Positions 52,808-60,221 of a stretch of DNA of 64,000 nt are shown here, piece by piece; position 1 is the stretch's first letter, and each line of letters opens with the position of its first letter. The stretch comes from Thermomonospora echinospora (GTDB lineage: Bacteria; Actinomycetota; Actinomycetes; Streptosporangiales; Streptosporangiaceae): the NCBI RefSeq assembly GCF_900108175.1, contig NZ_FNVO01000007.1, positions 223,866 through 287,865 on the forward strand. Reading direction: 5' to 3'. The notes under the pieces were generated by a model. That model saw only the letters and a program-made list of their open reading frames with translations, was not told where the DNA came from and did no database searches. A program made the translations under genes and the position numbers.

Positions 52808-53994
52808 CCGACCGCCCGGGCGGTCTCGGCCAGCCGCCGTTTGGACCAGTCGGTGGGGACGAGCCTGCCGTCCTTGACCTGGTTCATGGAGATGTCGGTG
52901 GCGCGCAGGCCGGAGTGGTCGGTGGCGCTGTAGGTGTACTTGCCCGCCGGGGTGACCAGCGTCATGGTCTCCAGGGCGTCGCGGATCCGCTCCCGGTCGG
53001 TGCCGGCCTTCTCGATCGCGGCGGCCAGCAGTCTGACGCCGGAGTAGCCGTCCTGGGCGAACTGCGGCGCGTCATAGCCGTACTTCTGCCGGAACGGGTC
53101 GGCCATCTCCTTGATGGCCGACTTCAGCTTGCCGTCCGGCAGGTACTCTCCGACGACCCCGATGGCGCTCTGCACGTAGACGCCCTCGGCGGCGGGGCCG
53201 ACGGGCTCCAGCCACAGTTTGCTGGCCTGCGAGCCGGTCATGTACAGCGGCAGCCGCAGGCCGGAGTTGGGGTACTGCTTGGCAAGGGTGACGCCGGGCG
53301 CCCCGCTGGCCCAGGCCATCATGGCCTGGGCGTCGCTGCCGCGCACATGGGTGAAGATCGGGCTGAAGTCCGAGGCGGTGGTCTCGTAGGGCTCCTCGCG
53401 GACGATCTGCACGCCGTACTTGGGCGCCAGCCGTTTCATGCCCGCGAAGCCGGCCTTGGAGTAGGCGCTCTTGGTGTCGTAGGCGACGGCCACCCTGGTG
53501 ATCTTGTGGGCCTGCCAGTACTGCAGCATCGCCTCGGCGTAGGTGGAGGAGATGGCCGGGACCACGAAGGTGTACCTGCGGATCGGATCGACCTGCTCGT
53601 CGGCCGGGGCCAGCGAGATGTAGGGGATCTTCTCCCGCTCGGCCAGCGGCTCCACCGCCAGGCCCACGTTGGAGAAGGTGGAGCCGATGATCGCGGTGAC
53701 CTTCTCGGTCCGGAGCCTGTTGAAGTGCAGCACGCCCTGGTCGGGGGCGGTCCTGTCGTCGAGGGTGATCAGCTCGATCCTGCGGCCCTTGATGCCCCCG
53801 GCCGCGTTGATCTGCTCGACCGCCAGATCGACGGTCTTCTTGGCCTCGCCGCCGAGTGGGGCGTAGTTGCCGGTCAGCGACTCGATGAAACCGATCTTGA
53901 TGGCTCCGTCGCCGGAGTCTCCGGAGCCGCCGGAGCCGCCGCAGCCCGCCAGGGCGAGTGCGGCGGCGGCCAGGAACGGGACGAATCTGCGCAC
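52804..53994 (-). CDS. livK: Branched-chain-type substrate-binding lipoprotein (LivK)
   Basis: A 396-residue extracellular receptor lipoprotein. The signal ends in the lipobox ALAGC (C18), followed by a Gly/Ser linker. The type-1 binding fold starts at IKIGFIESLTGNYAPLGGEAKK and includes AIIGSTFSNVGLAVEPLAE and PYISLAPADEQV. The start is GTG at 53992-53994 with AGGAGG 6 bases upstream, the ribosome binding site itself lying in a 14-bp palindrome. It is the first gene of the operon, transcribed from the promoter listed at 54093-54121. Confidence 0.93.
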   Translation of the reverse strand: MRRFVPFLAAAALALAGCGGSGGSGDSGDGAIKIGFIESLTGNYAPLGGEAKKTVDLAVEQINAAGGIKGRRIELITLDDRTAPDQGVLHFNRLRTEKVTAIIGSTFSNVGLAVEPLAEREKIPYISLAPADEQVDPIRRYTFVVPAISSTYAEAMLQYWQAHKITRVAVAYDTKSAYSKAGFAGMKRLAPKYGVQIVREEPYETTASDFSPIFTHVRGSDAQAMMAWASGAPGVTLAKQYPNSGLRLPLYMTGSQASKLWLEPVGPAAEGVYVQSAIGVVGEYLPDGKLKSAIKEMADPFRQKYGYDAPQFAQDGYSGVRLLAAAIEKAGTDRERIRDALETMTLVTPAGKYTYSATDHSGLRATDISMNQVKDGRLVPTDWSKRRLAETARAVG

Positions 53995-54092
53995 AGGAGG
54001 CCTCCTGGGGGTGGGAGAGCCGCCCAGGCCGGGGCCGGGCGCCGGGGTCGTCCCCGCGCCGCCCGGCGCCCGGCGCCGGGGGAGGTAAGCTG

Positions 54093-54121
54093 AACTTAGG
54101 CAGATTCGTTACAGCGGTCAA
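54093..54121 (-). promoter_or_regulatory. Sigma70-type promoter of the liv operon
   Basis: On the minus strand TTGACC, a 17-bp spacer and TAAGTT form a near-consensus housekeeping promoter. Transcription would start near 54,086, giving a leader of about 90 nt to livK. TAAGCTGAACTTA overlaps the -10 box and is a partial dyad, a possible PaaX site. Confidence 0.65.
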
Positions 54122-54189
54122 TACTCTGCACAACATTGCGGAGGACCGCCGCGGCCGGCATACCGCCGCACCGTCACCACACCGGCAGG

Positions 54190-55257
54190 ATGGGAGCCCC
54201 CTTGGTGAACGATCCCTCTGTGGTGGAGCTGGAACCGCCCTCCCAGGGCGCCGACGGCCCGTCGCCCCGCCTACGGCCACAGTCGCTCATGCTGACGTTC
54301 CTGGGCAACTATGTGCTGCGGCGCGACATCGCGGTGTCCTCGGCCAGCTTCATCGAGATCTTCGCCAGGCTGGGCGTGGGCGAGCACGCGATCCGCTCCA
54401 CGCTCAGCCGGATGGTCGCCCGTGACCTGCTGGCCCGGCACCGGCGCGGACGGCGGATGCACTTCGGGCTCACCGAGCGTTCGGCCCGGATCCTGCAGGA
54501 CGGCGAGAACCGGGTCTGGCGGCGCAGCGTGGTCAACGACGACTGGGACGGCCGGTGGACCCTGCTGGCGTTCTCCATGCCCGAGTCCTGGCAGAGCCGC
54601 CGCCACGACCTGCGCTCGGCGCTGACCTGGGCCGGGTTCGGCTCGATGGGCAACGGGATCTGGATCGCCCCGTCCCGGGTCGAGATGGGCCCGACGATCG
54701 CGGGTCTGGGGCTGAGCGACCACGTCAAGGTCTTCACCAGCGTCGCCGAGGAGCCGACCGACGTCGCGGCGATGATCCGCGACGCCTTCGACCTGGCCGC
54801 CCTCGCCTCGGCCCACCAGGCGTTCCTGGACCGCTGGGACCGCCCCGACCCGATCCCGCACGCCCCCGACGACCTGGCCCGCTACCTGTGGATGACCACC
54901 GAGTGGCTGCAACTGGTCAGGATGGACCCCCGGCTGCCGGTGGAGCACCTGCCGCCCGACTGGCCGGCGGTGCGCGGGCAGCGGCTACTGCGGGAGCTGC
55001 GCGCCCGCTACGAGGAGCCCGCCCGGCGGCTGGCCGACGCGGCGATCGAGTTCATCGAGGTCCCGGTCGGCCCGTCGGCCGCTCTCCCGGCCGACGCCGA
55101 GCCGGACGACGCCGGACCGGACGACGCCGGGCTGGACGATGCCGAGTCGGACGACGTCGAGCCGGACGATCCCTCAGTCGGTGTCGAGCCGGACGAAGCG
55201 CCCGGCCACGTGCAGGTCCGCCTCGATGCGGGCGGCCGCGTCCCGCAGCGCGGGTAG
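54190..55257 (+). CDS. PaaX-family transcriptional regulator
   Basis: A 355-residue repressor. The winged helix is at about 40-110 (MLTFLGNYVLRRDIAVSSASFIEIFARLGVGEHAIRSTLSRMVAR), followed by the PaaX central and C-terminal domains (WTLLAFSMPESWQSRRHDLRSALTWAGFGSMGNGIWIAP). PaaX proteins respond to CoA thioesters such as phenylacetyl-CoA. The Asp/Glu-rich tail has a tandem PDDAG-like repeat and runs 84 bp into the 3' end of the convergent IclR gene. Start ATG at 54190 or GTG at 54205. Being divergent from livK, it probably controls that operon. Confidence 0.9.
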   Translation: MGAPLVNDPSVVELEPPSQGADGPSPRLRPQSLMLTFLGNYVLRRDIAVSSASFIEIFARLGVGEHAIRSTLSRMVARDLLARHRRGRRMHFGLTERSARILQDGENRVWRRSVVNDDWDGRWTLLAFSMPESWQSRRHDLRSALTWAGFGSMGNGIWIAPSRVEMGPTIAGLGLSDHVKVFTSVAEEPTDVAAMIRDAFDLAALASAHQAFLDRWDRPDPIPHAPDDLARYLWMTTEWLQLVRMDPRLPVEHLPPDWPAVRGQRLLRELRARYEEPARRLADAAIEFIEVPVGPSAALPADAEPDDAGPDDAGLDDAESDDVEPDDPSVGVEPDEAPGHVQVRLDAGGRVPQRG

Positions 55258-56844
55258 CAGCGACTCGACGGCCTGCCGGGCGGTGCGCCGGCTGGCGTGC
55301 ATGGACACGTTGACGGCGGCCGTCACCCGCCCGGCCCGATCGCGCACCGGGACGGCGATGGACCTCAGCCCCTCCTCCAGCTCCTCGTCGACCAGGGCGT
55401 GGCCGTCCCGGCCGACCTGCGCCAGGATCGCCTCCAGCCGGGCCGGGTCGGTGACGGTACGGCGGGTCAGGGGCTCCAGGCGAGCTCGTGCCAGGCGGCG
55501 GGCCCGTTCCTCCTCGGGCAAGCCGGCCAGCAGCACCCGGCCCATCGAGGTGGCGTACGCGGGCAGCCGGGTGCCCAGCGTGATGTCGACGCTCATGATC
55601 CGCACCGTGGGCACCCGCGCCACGTACCGGATGTCGTCGCCGTCCAGGACGGCCATCGACGCCGAGTCGCGGATCCGCTCCACCAGGGACACCAGGTGCG
55701 GCCGGGCGATCCGGGCCACGGTGAGACCTGCGCTCACCTGGGCGAACCCCAGCTCCAGCACCCGTGGCGCGGGCCGGAACAGCCCGTCGTCGGCCGTCAC
55801 GTAGCCGAGGTGGGCCAGAGTGATCAGCGACCGGCGCACGGTGGCCCGGGGCAGCCCGGTGGCCTGCGCCAGGGTGGCGAGCGTCGCCTGCGGCCGGTCC
55901 TCGCCGAAGGCCGTCAGCACCCCCAGGCCCCGGGCGAGCGACTCCACGAACTCCGGGCCCAGTTCCCGTTTCGAGGTCCGGGCCCGTTCGGCGGCCACGG
56001 CCTGCGGCGGCACCCCGGCACCGGCCCGGCGGGCATCCCGGACCAGGGCGTGTTCCATCCGCGCGACCGTCTCCCGGAGCGCGCCGAGCACCGCCTCCCG
56101 CAGTGACTCGGCGGTGTGCCTGCTGGTGTGGCTGACCACGCTCACCGCGCACACCGGGCGGCCGGCGGCGTCCCGGACCGGGAGGGCGACGGCTACGAGT
56201 CCGGGCTCGATGAGCTGGTCGTCCAGCGACCAGCCGGTCCGCCGGGCGGCGGCGGCCCGTTCCTGGAAGCCGCCGGCCGCCCGGCCGTCCGGCGGGGCGG
56301 CCTCTGGAGGCAGGGCCCAGAACCCGAGCAGGTCCGGGTCGGCCGTGCGGCACCGCCGCCAGTGCTTCCAGTCGCCGGGCGTCCAGCCGGCCGCGAACAG
56401 TGCGCCGGGCGCGCCGCACTCGGCGGGCAGCGCGTCGCCGACGCGGAACGCCACCGACATCGCTCGCCGGCGCGCGGCCTGGTGGACGAAGCGGACGCGG
56501 TCGCCGTCCGGGACGGCGACCGAGACCGACTCGTCCAGTTCGTCGGCCAGCCGGTCGGCGAGCGGGCCGAGCAGCGCGGGCAGCCCGCAGGCGGCCAGGT
56601 AGGCGTTGCCCAGCTCCATCAGGCCCGGTGCGAGCACCGCGTCCCGCCCCTCCAGCCGCAGGTGGCCGAGCCGTTCCAGGGTGCTGAGCACGCGGTCGAT
56701 CGTGGAGCGCGCCAGGCCGGTGTCGCGCACCAGGTCGCCCGCGCTGCGGCGGCCGCCCGCCCCGGCCACCCGGCGCAGCACCGCCAGCCCCCGGACCAGC
56801 GGGCCCACCACCTCGCGCGGCGGGGCACCGTCCGTCGTCAGCAT
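55174..56844 (-). CDS. Tandem double-IclR transcriptional regulator (pca-linked)
   Basis: A 556-residue protein made of two complete IclR units in one chain. Unit 1 has an HTH at about 13-75 (SAGDLVRDTGLARSTIDRVLSTLERLG) and an effector domain to about 265. Unit 2 has an HTH at about 300-360 (ATLATLAQATGLPRATVRRSLITLAHLGYV) and an effector domain to about 545 (GRVLLAGLPEEERARRLAR). Unit 2 is closer to PcaR/PcaU proteins. The start ATG at 56842-56844 faces pcaH. It probably controls pcaHG and itself through the dyad at 56922-56935. A single chain could bind a direct or inverted site pair without dimerising. Confidence 0.88.
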   Translation of the reverse strand: MLTTDGAPPREVVGPLVRGLAVLRRVAGAGGRRSAGDLVRDTGLARSTIDRVLSTLERLGHLRLEGRDAVLAPGLMELGNAYLAACGLPALLGPLADRLADELDESVSVAVPDGDRVRFVHQAARRRAMSVAFRVGDALPAECGAPGALFAAGWTPGDWKHWRRCRTADPDLLGFWALPPEAAPPDGRAAGGFQERAAAARRTGWSLDDQLIEPGLVAVALPVRDAAGRPVCAVSVVSHTSRHTAESLREAVLGALRETVARMEHALVRDARRAGAGVPPQAVAAERARTSKRELGPEFVESLARGLGVLTAFGEDRPQATLATLAQATGLPRATVRRSLITLAHLGYVTADDGLFRPAPRVLELGFAQVSAGLTVARIARPHLVSLVERIRDSASMAVLDGDDIRYVARVPTVRIMSVDITLGTRLPAYATSMGRVLLAGLPEEERARRLARARLEPLTRRTVTDPARLEAILAQVGRDGHALVDEELEEGLRSIAVPVRDRAGRVTAAVNVSMHASRRTARQAVESLLPALRDAAARIEADLHVAGRFVRLDTD

Positions 56845-56921
56845 GTCCGCTCCCGGTTTCCACTCGCCGAAAGCCCGCGTTGACAGCCCGGACGGCCGGG
56901 CAGCAGACTCGGCCACGAAAA

Positions 56922-56935
56922 TGAACTCTAGTTCA
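56922..56935. promoter_or_regulatory. TGAACT-CT-AGTTCA operator between the IclR gene and pcaH
   Basis: A perfect 6-bp dyad TGAACT / AGTTCA with a 2-bp spacer lies 14 bp before the pcaH ATG and 77 bp before the regulator start. A third GAAC half-site is at 56941-56944. It overlaps likely -10 boxes (TAGAGT toward the regulator). An IclR operator is the best reading; it also equals GAAC-N4-GTTC, the LexA core. Confidence 0.55.
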
Positions 56936-56949
56936 CTAGGCGAACGCAC

Positions 56950-57714
56950 ATGGCCGAGACCCAAGAGACCATCAGCGCCGAGATCGCCGAACTCCGCGAC
57001 GCCTACGCCAAGGCCGTCGCCGACGGCGGGCCGCGCAGCGACCACCCGGCCCGCGACTACCGGCCCTACCGCAGCAGCGTGCTGCGGCACCCCAAGCGGC
57101 CGCTGGTGACGGTACGCGACCCGGAGGCAGTGGAGCTGAGCGGGCCGGTGTTCGGGGTCACCGACGTGACCGACCTGGACAGCGACCTGACCCGTCAGCA
57201 CTCCGGCGAGCCGCAGGGCGAGCGGATCACCGTCACCGGACGCGTGCTGGACCGGGCCGGCCGGCCGGTGCGCGGCCAGCTGGTGGAGATCTGGCAGGCC
57301 AACGCCGCGGGCCGGTACGCCCACCAGCGCGACCAGCATCCGGCGCCGCTGGACCCCAACTTCACCGGGGTCGGCCGCTGCCTGACCGACGACGAGGGCC
57401 GGTACGCCTTCACCACCATCAAGCCCGGCCCCTACCCGTGGCGCAATCACGACAACGCCTGGCGGCCCGCGCACATCCACTTCTCGCTGTTCGGCACCGC
57501 CTTCACCCAGCGGCTGATCACCCAGATGTACTTCCCCGGCGATCCGCTGTTCCGCTACGACCCGATCATGCAGTCGGTGACCGACGACGCGGCGCGACAG
57601 CGGATGGTCGCCGAGTACGTGCACGACCTGTCGGTGCCGGAGTGGTCCATGGGCTACCGCTGGGACATCGTGCTGGACGGCCCCGCCGCCACCTGGATCG
57701 AGGAGGGCCGCTGA
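56950..57714 (+). CDS. pcaH: Protocatechuate 3,4-dioxygenase beta subunit
   Basis: Iron subunit of the intradiol dioxygenase that opens protocatechuate to 3-carboxymuconate. A 254-residue protein. The four non-haem iron ligands are present: Y123 (GRYAHQ), Y162 (GPYPWRN), H175 and H177 (RPAHIHFSL). LVEIWQANAAGRY is the other family hallmark. Start ATG at 56950. The stop TGA shares a base with the pcaG ATG (TGATG). The pair forms the active alpha-beta protomer. Confidence 0.97.
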   Translation: MAETQETISAEIAELRDAYAKAVADGGPRSDHPARDYRPYRSSVLRHPKRPLVTVRDPEAVELSGPVFGVTDVTDLDSDLTRQHSGEPQGERITVTGRVLDRAGRPVRGQLVEIWQANAAGRYAHQRDQHPAPLDPNFTGVGRCLTDDEGRYAFTTIKPGPYPWRNHDNAWRPAHIHFSLFGTAFTQRLITQMYFPGDPLFRYDPIMQSVTDDAARQRMVAEYVHDLSVPEWSMGYRWDIVLDGPAATWIEEGR

Positions 57715-58274
57715 TGGGCCTGCCCACACCGTCGCAGACCGTCGGCCCGTTCTACGGCTACGCGCTCCCGTTCACCGGGGGCGGCCAGATCGCCCCCACG
57801 GGCGACCCGGCGGCCGTCACCCTGCACGGGTACGTCCTCGACGGGGCCGGAGAGCCGATCCCCGACGCCATCCTGGAGTTCTGGCAGGCCGCCCCGGACG
57901 GCTCGCGGGCGGGGGCGCCGGGCTCGCTGCGCCGCGACCCCGTCACCGGCACGGTGATCGGCCGCCACGGACTCGACTTCACCGGGTTCGGCCGGGTACC
58001 GACCGACGCCGACGGGCACTACGCGCTGCGGACCCTGCCGCCGGGCGGCGCCCCGTACATCTCGGTGTGCGTGTTCGCCCGCGGCCTGCTCCACCACCTG
58101 TACACCCGGGCGTACCTGGCGGACGCCCCCGGCGACCCGCTGCTGACGTCGCTGGAGCCGGAGCGTCGTGCCACCCTGCTGGCCACACCCGAGCGGGACG
58201 GGGTATACCGCTTCGACATCTATCTGCAGGGGAACGAGACGAACGAGGAGACGGTCTTCCTTGCCTTCGCATGA
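57714..58274 (+). CDS. pcaG: Protocatechuate 3,4-dioxygenase alpha subunit
   Basis: A 186-residue non-iron subunit of protocatechuate dioxygenase. The family opening LPTPSQTVGPFYGYALPF, the LEFWQAAPDG strand and FTGFGRVPTDADGHYALRTLPPG match PcaG, with the iron-ligand His positions replaced by ISVCVFARGLLHHLYTRAY. The ATG at 57714 overlaps the pcaH stop, and the stop is 10 bp before the pcaL GTG. Length is normal. Confidence 0.96.
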   Translation: MGLPTPSQTVGPFYGYALPFTGGGQIAPTGDPAAVTLHGYVLDGAGEPIPDAILEFWQAAPDGSRAGAPGSLRRDPVTGTVIGRHGLDFTGFGRVPTDADGHYALRTLPPGGAPYISVCVFARGLLHHLYTRAYLADAPGDPLLTSLEPERRATLLATPERDGVYRFDIYLQGNETNEETVFLAFA

Positions 58275-58284
58275 CGGGACCGGC

Positions 58285-59430
58285 GTGCTGAACCATCGCC
58301 TCGACGGGCCCGCGTCGGGTCCGCCGGTTCTGCTGGGACCTTCGCTGGGCACGTCGCTGGCTGTGTGGGAGCCGCAGGTCCCTGCGCTGGCCCGTGCCCG
58401 CCGGGTCGTCCGGTGGGATCTTCCCGGCCACGGCGGCTCGCCCGCCGCGCTGCTGCCGGCCGGCTCGACCATCGCCGATCTGGGGCGGCTCGTCCTCGAC
58501 CTGGCGGACTCGCTGGGCGTCGGCCGGTTCGCCTACGCCGGGATCTCCCTGGGCGGAGCCGTCGGCGCGTGGCTGGCGGTGCACCACCCCGACCGGATCT
58601 CCTCCTTGGTAATGGTGTGCTCCTCTGCCCGGTTCGGCGAGCCGGAGGGCTGGCACGAGCGGGCGGCCCTGGTGCGGGCGAAGGGCACCGGCCCGCTCGC
58701 CGACACCGCCCCCGCCCGCTGGTTCACGCCGGGTTTCGTCGCCGGCTCCCTGGTGGACGACATCCGCGCCGCCGACCCGGAGGGCTACGCCGCCTGCTGT
58801 GAGGCACTGGCGGGCTACGACCTGCGGGACGCGCTGGACCGGATCACGGCCCCCACCCTCGTGATCGCCGGACGCGAGGACCAGGCCACCCCGCCCGCCC
58901 ACGCCCGGGAACTGGCCGACGGCATCCCCGGCGCGGGCCTGGTGGAGGTGCCCGGGGCCGCGCACCTGGCCGGGGTGGAACGCCCGGCGCCCGTCACCTC
59001 CGCCCTGCTGGGTCACCTGGCGGCCGGCTCCGACGACGGCTCGCGGCACGCCGCCGGGATGGCCGTGCGCCGCGCCGTGCTCGGGGACGCGCACGTGGAC
59101 CGGGCCGTCGCCCGCACCACCGGCTTCACCGCGCCCTTCCAGGACTTCATCACCCGGTACGCCTGGGGCGAGATCTGGACCCGTCCCGGCCTCGACCGCA
59201 AAACCCGCAGCTGCATCACGCTGACCGCCCTGGTCGCCCACGGCCACCACGACGAGCTGGCCATGCACGTACGGGCGGCCCTGCGCAACGGACTGACCCC
59301 CGAGGAGATCGGGGAGGTGCTGCTGCAGGCGGCGGTCTACTGCGGGGTCCCCGCCGCCAACTCCGCGTTCGCCATCGCCGACCGGGTACTGCGGGAGGAA
59401 GGCGAGGGCCCGCTCAACGGCGGCCGGTGA
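58285..59430 (+). CDS. pcaL: PcaD-PcaC fusion (3-oxoadipate enol-lactonase / carboxymuconolactone decarboxylase)
   Basis: A 381-residue fusion of two enzymes of the beta-ketoadipate pathway. Residues about 1-250 are an alpha/beta-hydrolase (lactonase, nucleophile S88 in GISLGG, RWDLPGHGGSP, later AGREDQATPP). Residues about 265-380 are a carboxymuconolactone decarboxylase (RSCITLTALVAHGHHDELAMHVRAALRNGLTPEEIGEVLLQAAVYCGVPAAN). This PcaL form is common in actinomycetes. The start is GTG at 58285. pcaB, normally between pcaG and pcaL, is absent. The 3' end overlaps the convergent Pth2-like gene by 17 bp. Confidence 0.95.
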   Translation: MLNHRLDGPASGPPVLLGPSLGTSLAVWEPQVPALARARRVVRWDLPGHGGSPAALLPAGSTIADLGRLVLDLADSLGVGRFAYAGISLGGAVGAWLAVHHPDRISSLVMVCSSARFGEPEGWHERAALVRAKGTGPLADTAPARWFTPGFVAGSLVDDIRAADPEGYAACCEALAGYDLRDALDRITAPTLVIAGREDQATPPAHARELADGIPGAGLVEVPGAAHLAGVERPAPVTSALLGHLAAGSDDGSRHAAGMAVRRAVLGDAHVDRAVARTTGFTAPFQDFITRYAWGEIWTRPGLDRKTRSCITLTALVAHGHHDELAMHVRAALRNGLTPEEIGEVLLQAAVYCGVPAANSAFAIADRVLREEGEGPLNGGR

Positions 59431-60088
59431 CCAGCCAGGCGATCGCGGTCATCGTGCCGGGTGGGACCTCGGTGAAGCCACCGTCCCGCACCACCGCCGT
59501 CGCCTGCCGCACGCACTCCCGCCACGGCACGTCATCGGCAAGGTGGACGCGCGCCCCGGCCGCCAGCCAGGCCGCCACGTCCCGGCGGGACCCCTGCCGC
59601 AGCAGCAACTGAGCCGCGTGCCCGGACTGGGCCGCCGACTTACCAGTGCTCATGGTGACGCCGGGGTTGAGCGCGAGCGCCGCGTACGGCGGCTCGGGCG
59701 GCGGCTTGGACTCCTCGCGGACCAGGTCGAGCCCTGCCACCTGGAGCTTGGCCAGCTGCGGCGGCACCTCGTCCACCGGCCCGGGAACGAACGCGCGCAC
59801 CCGCGCCCCGTCGTGGTCGACGGTGACGCCGGGCAGCTCCTGTGCCTCCCGCCAGCGAACGCCCCGGGCCCGCCGCGCCACCTTGCGGATCCGTCCCGAC
59901 TCCCAGCGCCGCACCCTGGCGTGCCACTCCCCCTCCGGCTCGGTGCTGCGGGGGTCGGTGAGCAGTCGTACGACCGCCATCGCGGCGGCCTCGCAGACGG
60001 CGCCGTGCACGGGCGGTGCGGCCTTCTCCACCTGAACGGCCAGTTGCATCGCCCACGGCGGATCGTCGAAGGGATCAGGGAAGGTCAC
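59414..60088 (-). CDS. Pth2-like peptidyl-tRNA hydrolase family protein
   Basis: A 224-residue protein with a C-terminal PTH2-type domain at about 115-222. The core NPGVTMSTGKSAAQSGHAAQLL resembles the KxxKGKxAAQxGHA motif of Pth2, and the WLAAGARVHLADD and VRDGGFTEVPPGTMTAIAW segments fit. An N-terminal helical extension of about 110 residues is not part of archaeal Pth2. The bacterial family is poorly studied; tRNA hydrolysis is inferred. The start is GTG at 60086-60088 (an adjacent GTG at 60091 is possible). Converges on pcaL. Confidence 0.78.
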   Translation of the reverse strand: MTFPDPFDDPPWAMQLAVQVEKAAPPVHGAVCEAAAMAVVRLLTDPRSTEPEGEWHARVRRWESGRIRKVARRARGVRWREAQELPGVTVDHDGARVRAFVPGPVDEVPPQLAKLQVAGLDLVREESKPPPEPPYAALALNPGVTMSTGKSAAQSGHAAQLLLRQGSRRDVAAWLAAGARVHLADDVPWRECVRQATAVVRDGGFTEVPPGTMTAIAWLVTGRR

Positions 60089-60170
60089 CACCCGAGGGTA
60101 TTCCACCGCTCCGCCGCGAATCGGCCGCGTCTCCGCCGACTTTCGGGACCGGGATGTGGGTAGGCAACTA

Positions 60171-60200
60171 TTGACCCTCTTGGGACGTCGGTCCTGTAGA
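60171..60200 (+). promoter_or_regulatory. Possible promoter for the unknown membrane protein gene
   Basis: TTGACC (60171-60176), an 18-bp spacer and TGTAGA (60195-60200) resemble a weak housekeeping promoter, with the GTG start 21 bp further on and AGAGG in between. Confidence 0.4.
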
Positions 60201-60221
60201 GGGTTCGGAGAGGGACGCGCG

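Noticed and set aside
56924-56935. LexA (SOS) box
   Set aside because: GAAC-N4-GTTC matches the core, but the flanks lack the usual CG and no DNA-damage gene is beside it; an IclR operator is simpler. Kept as an alternative.
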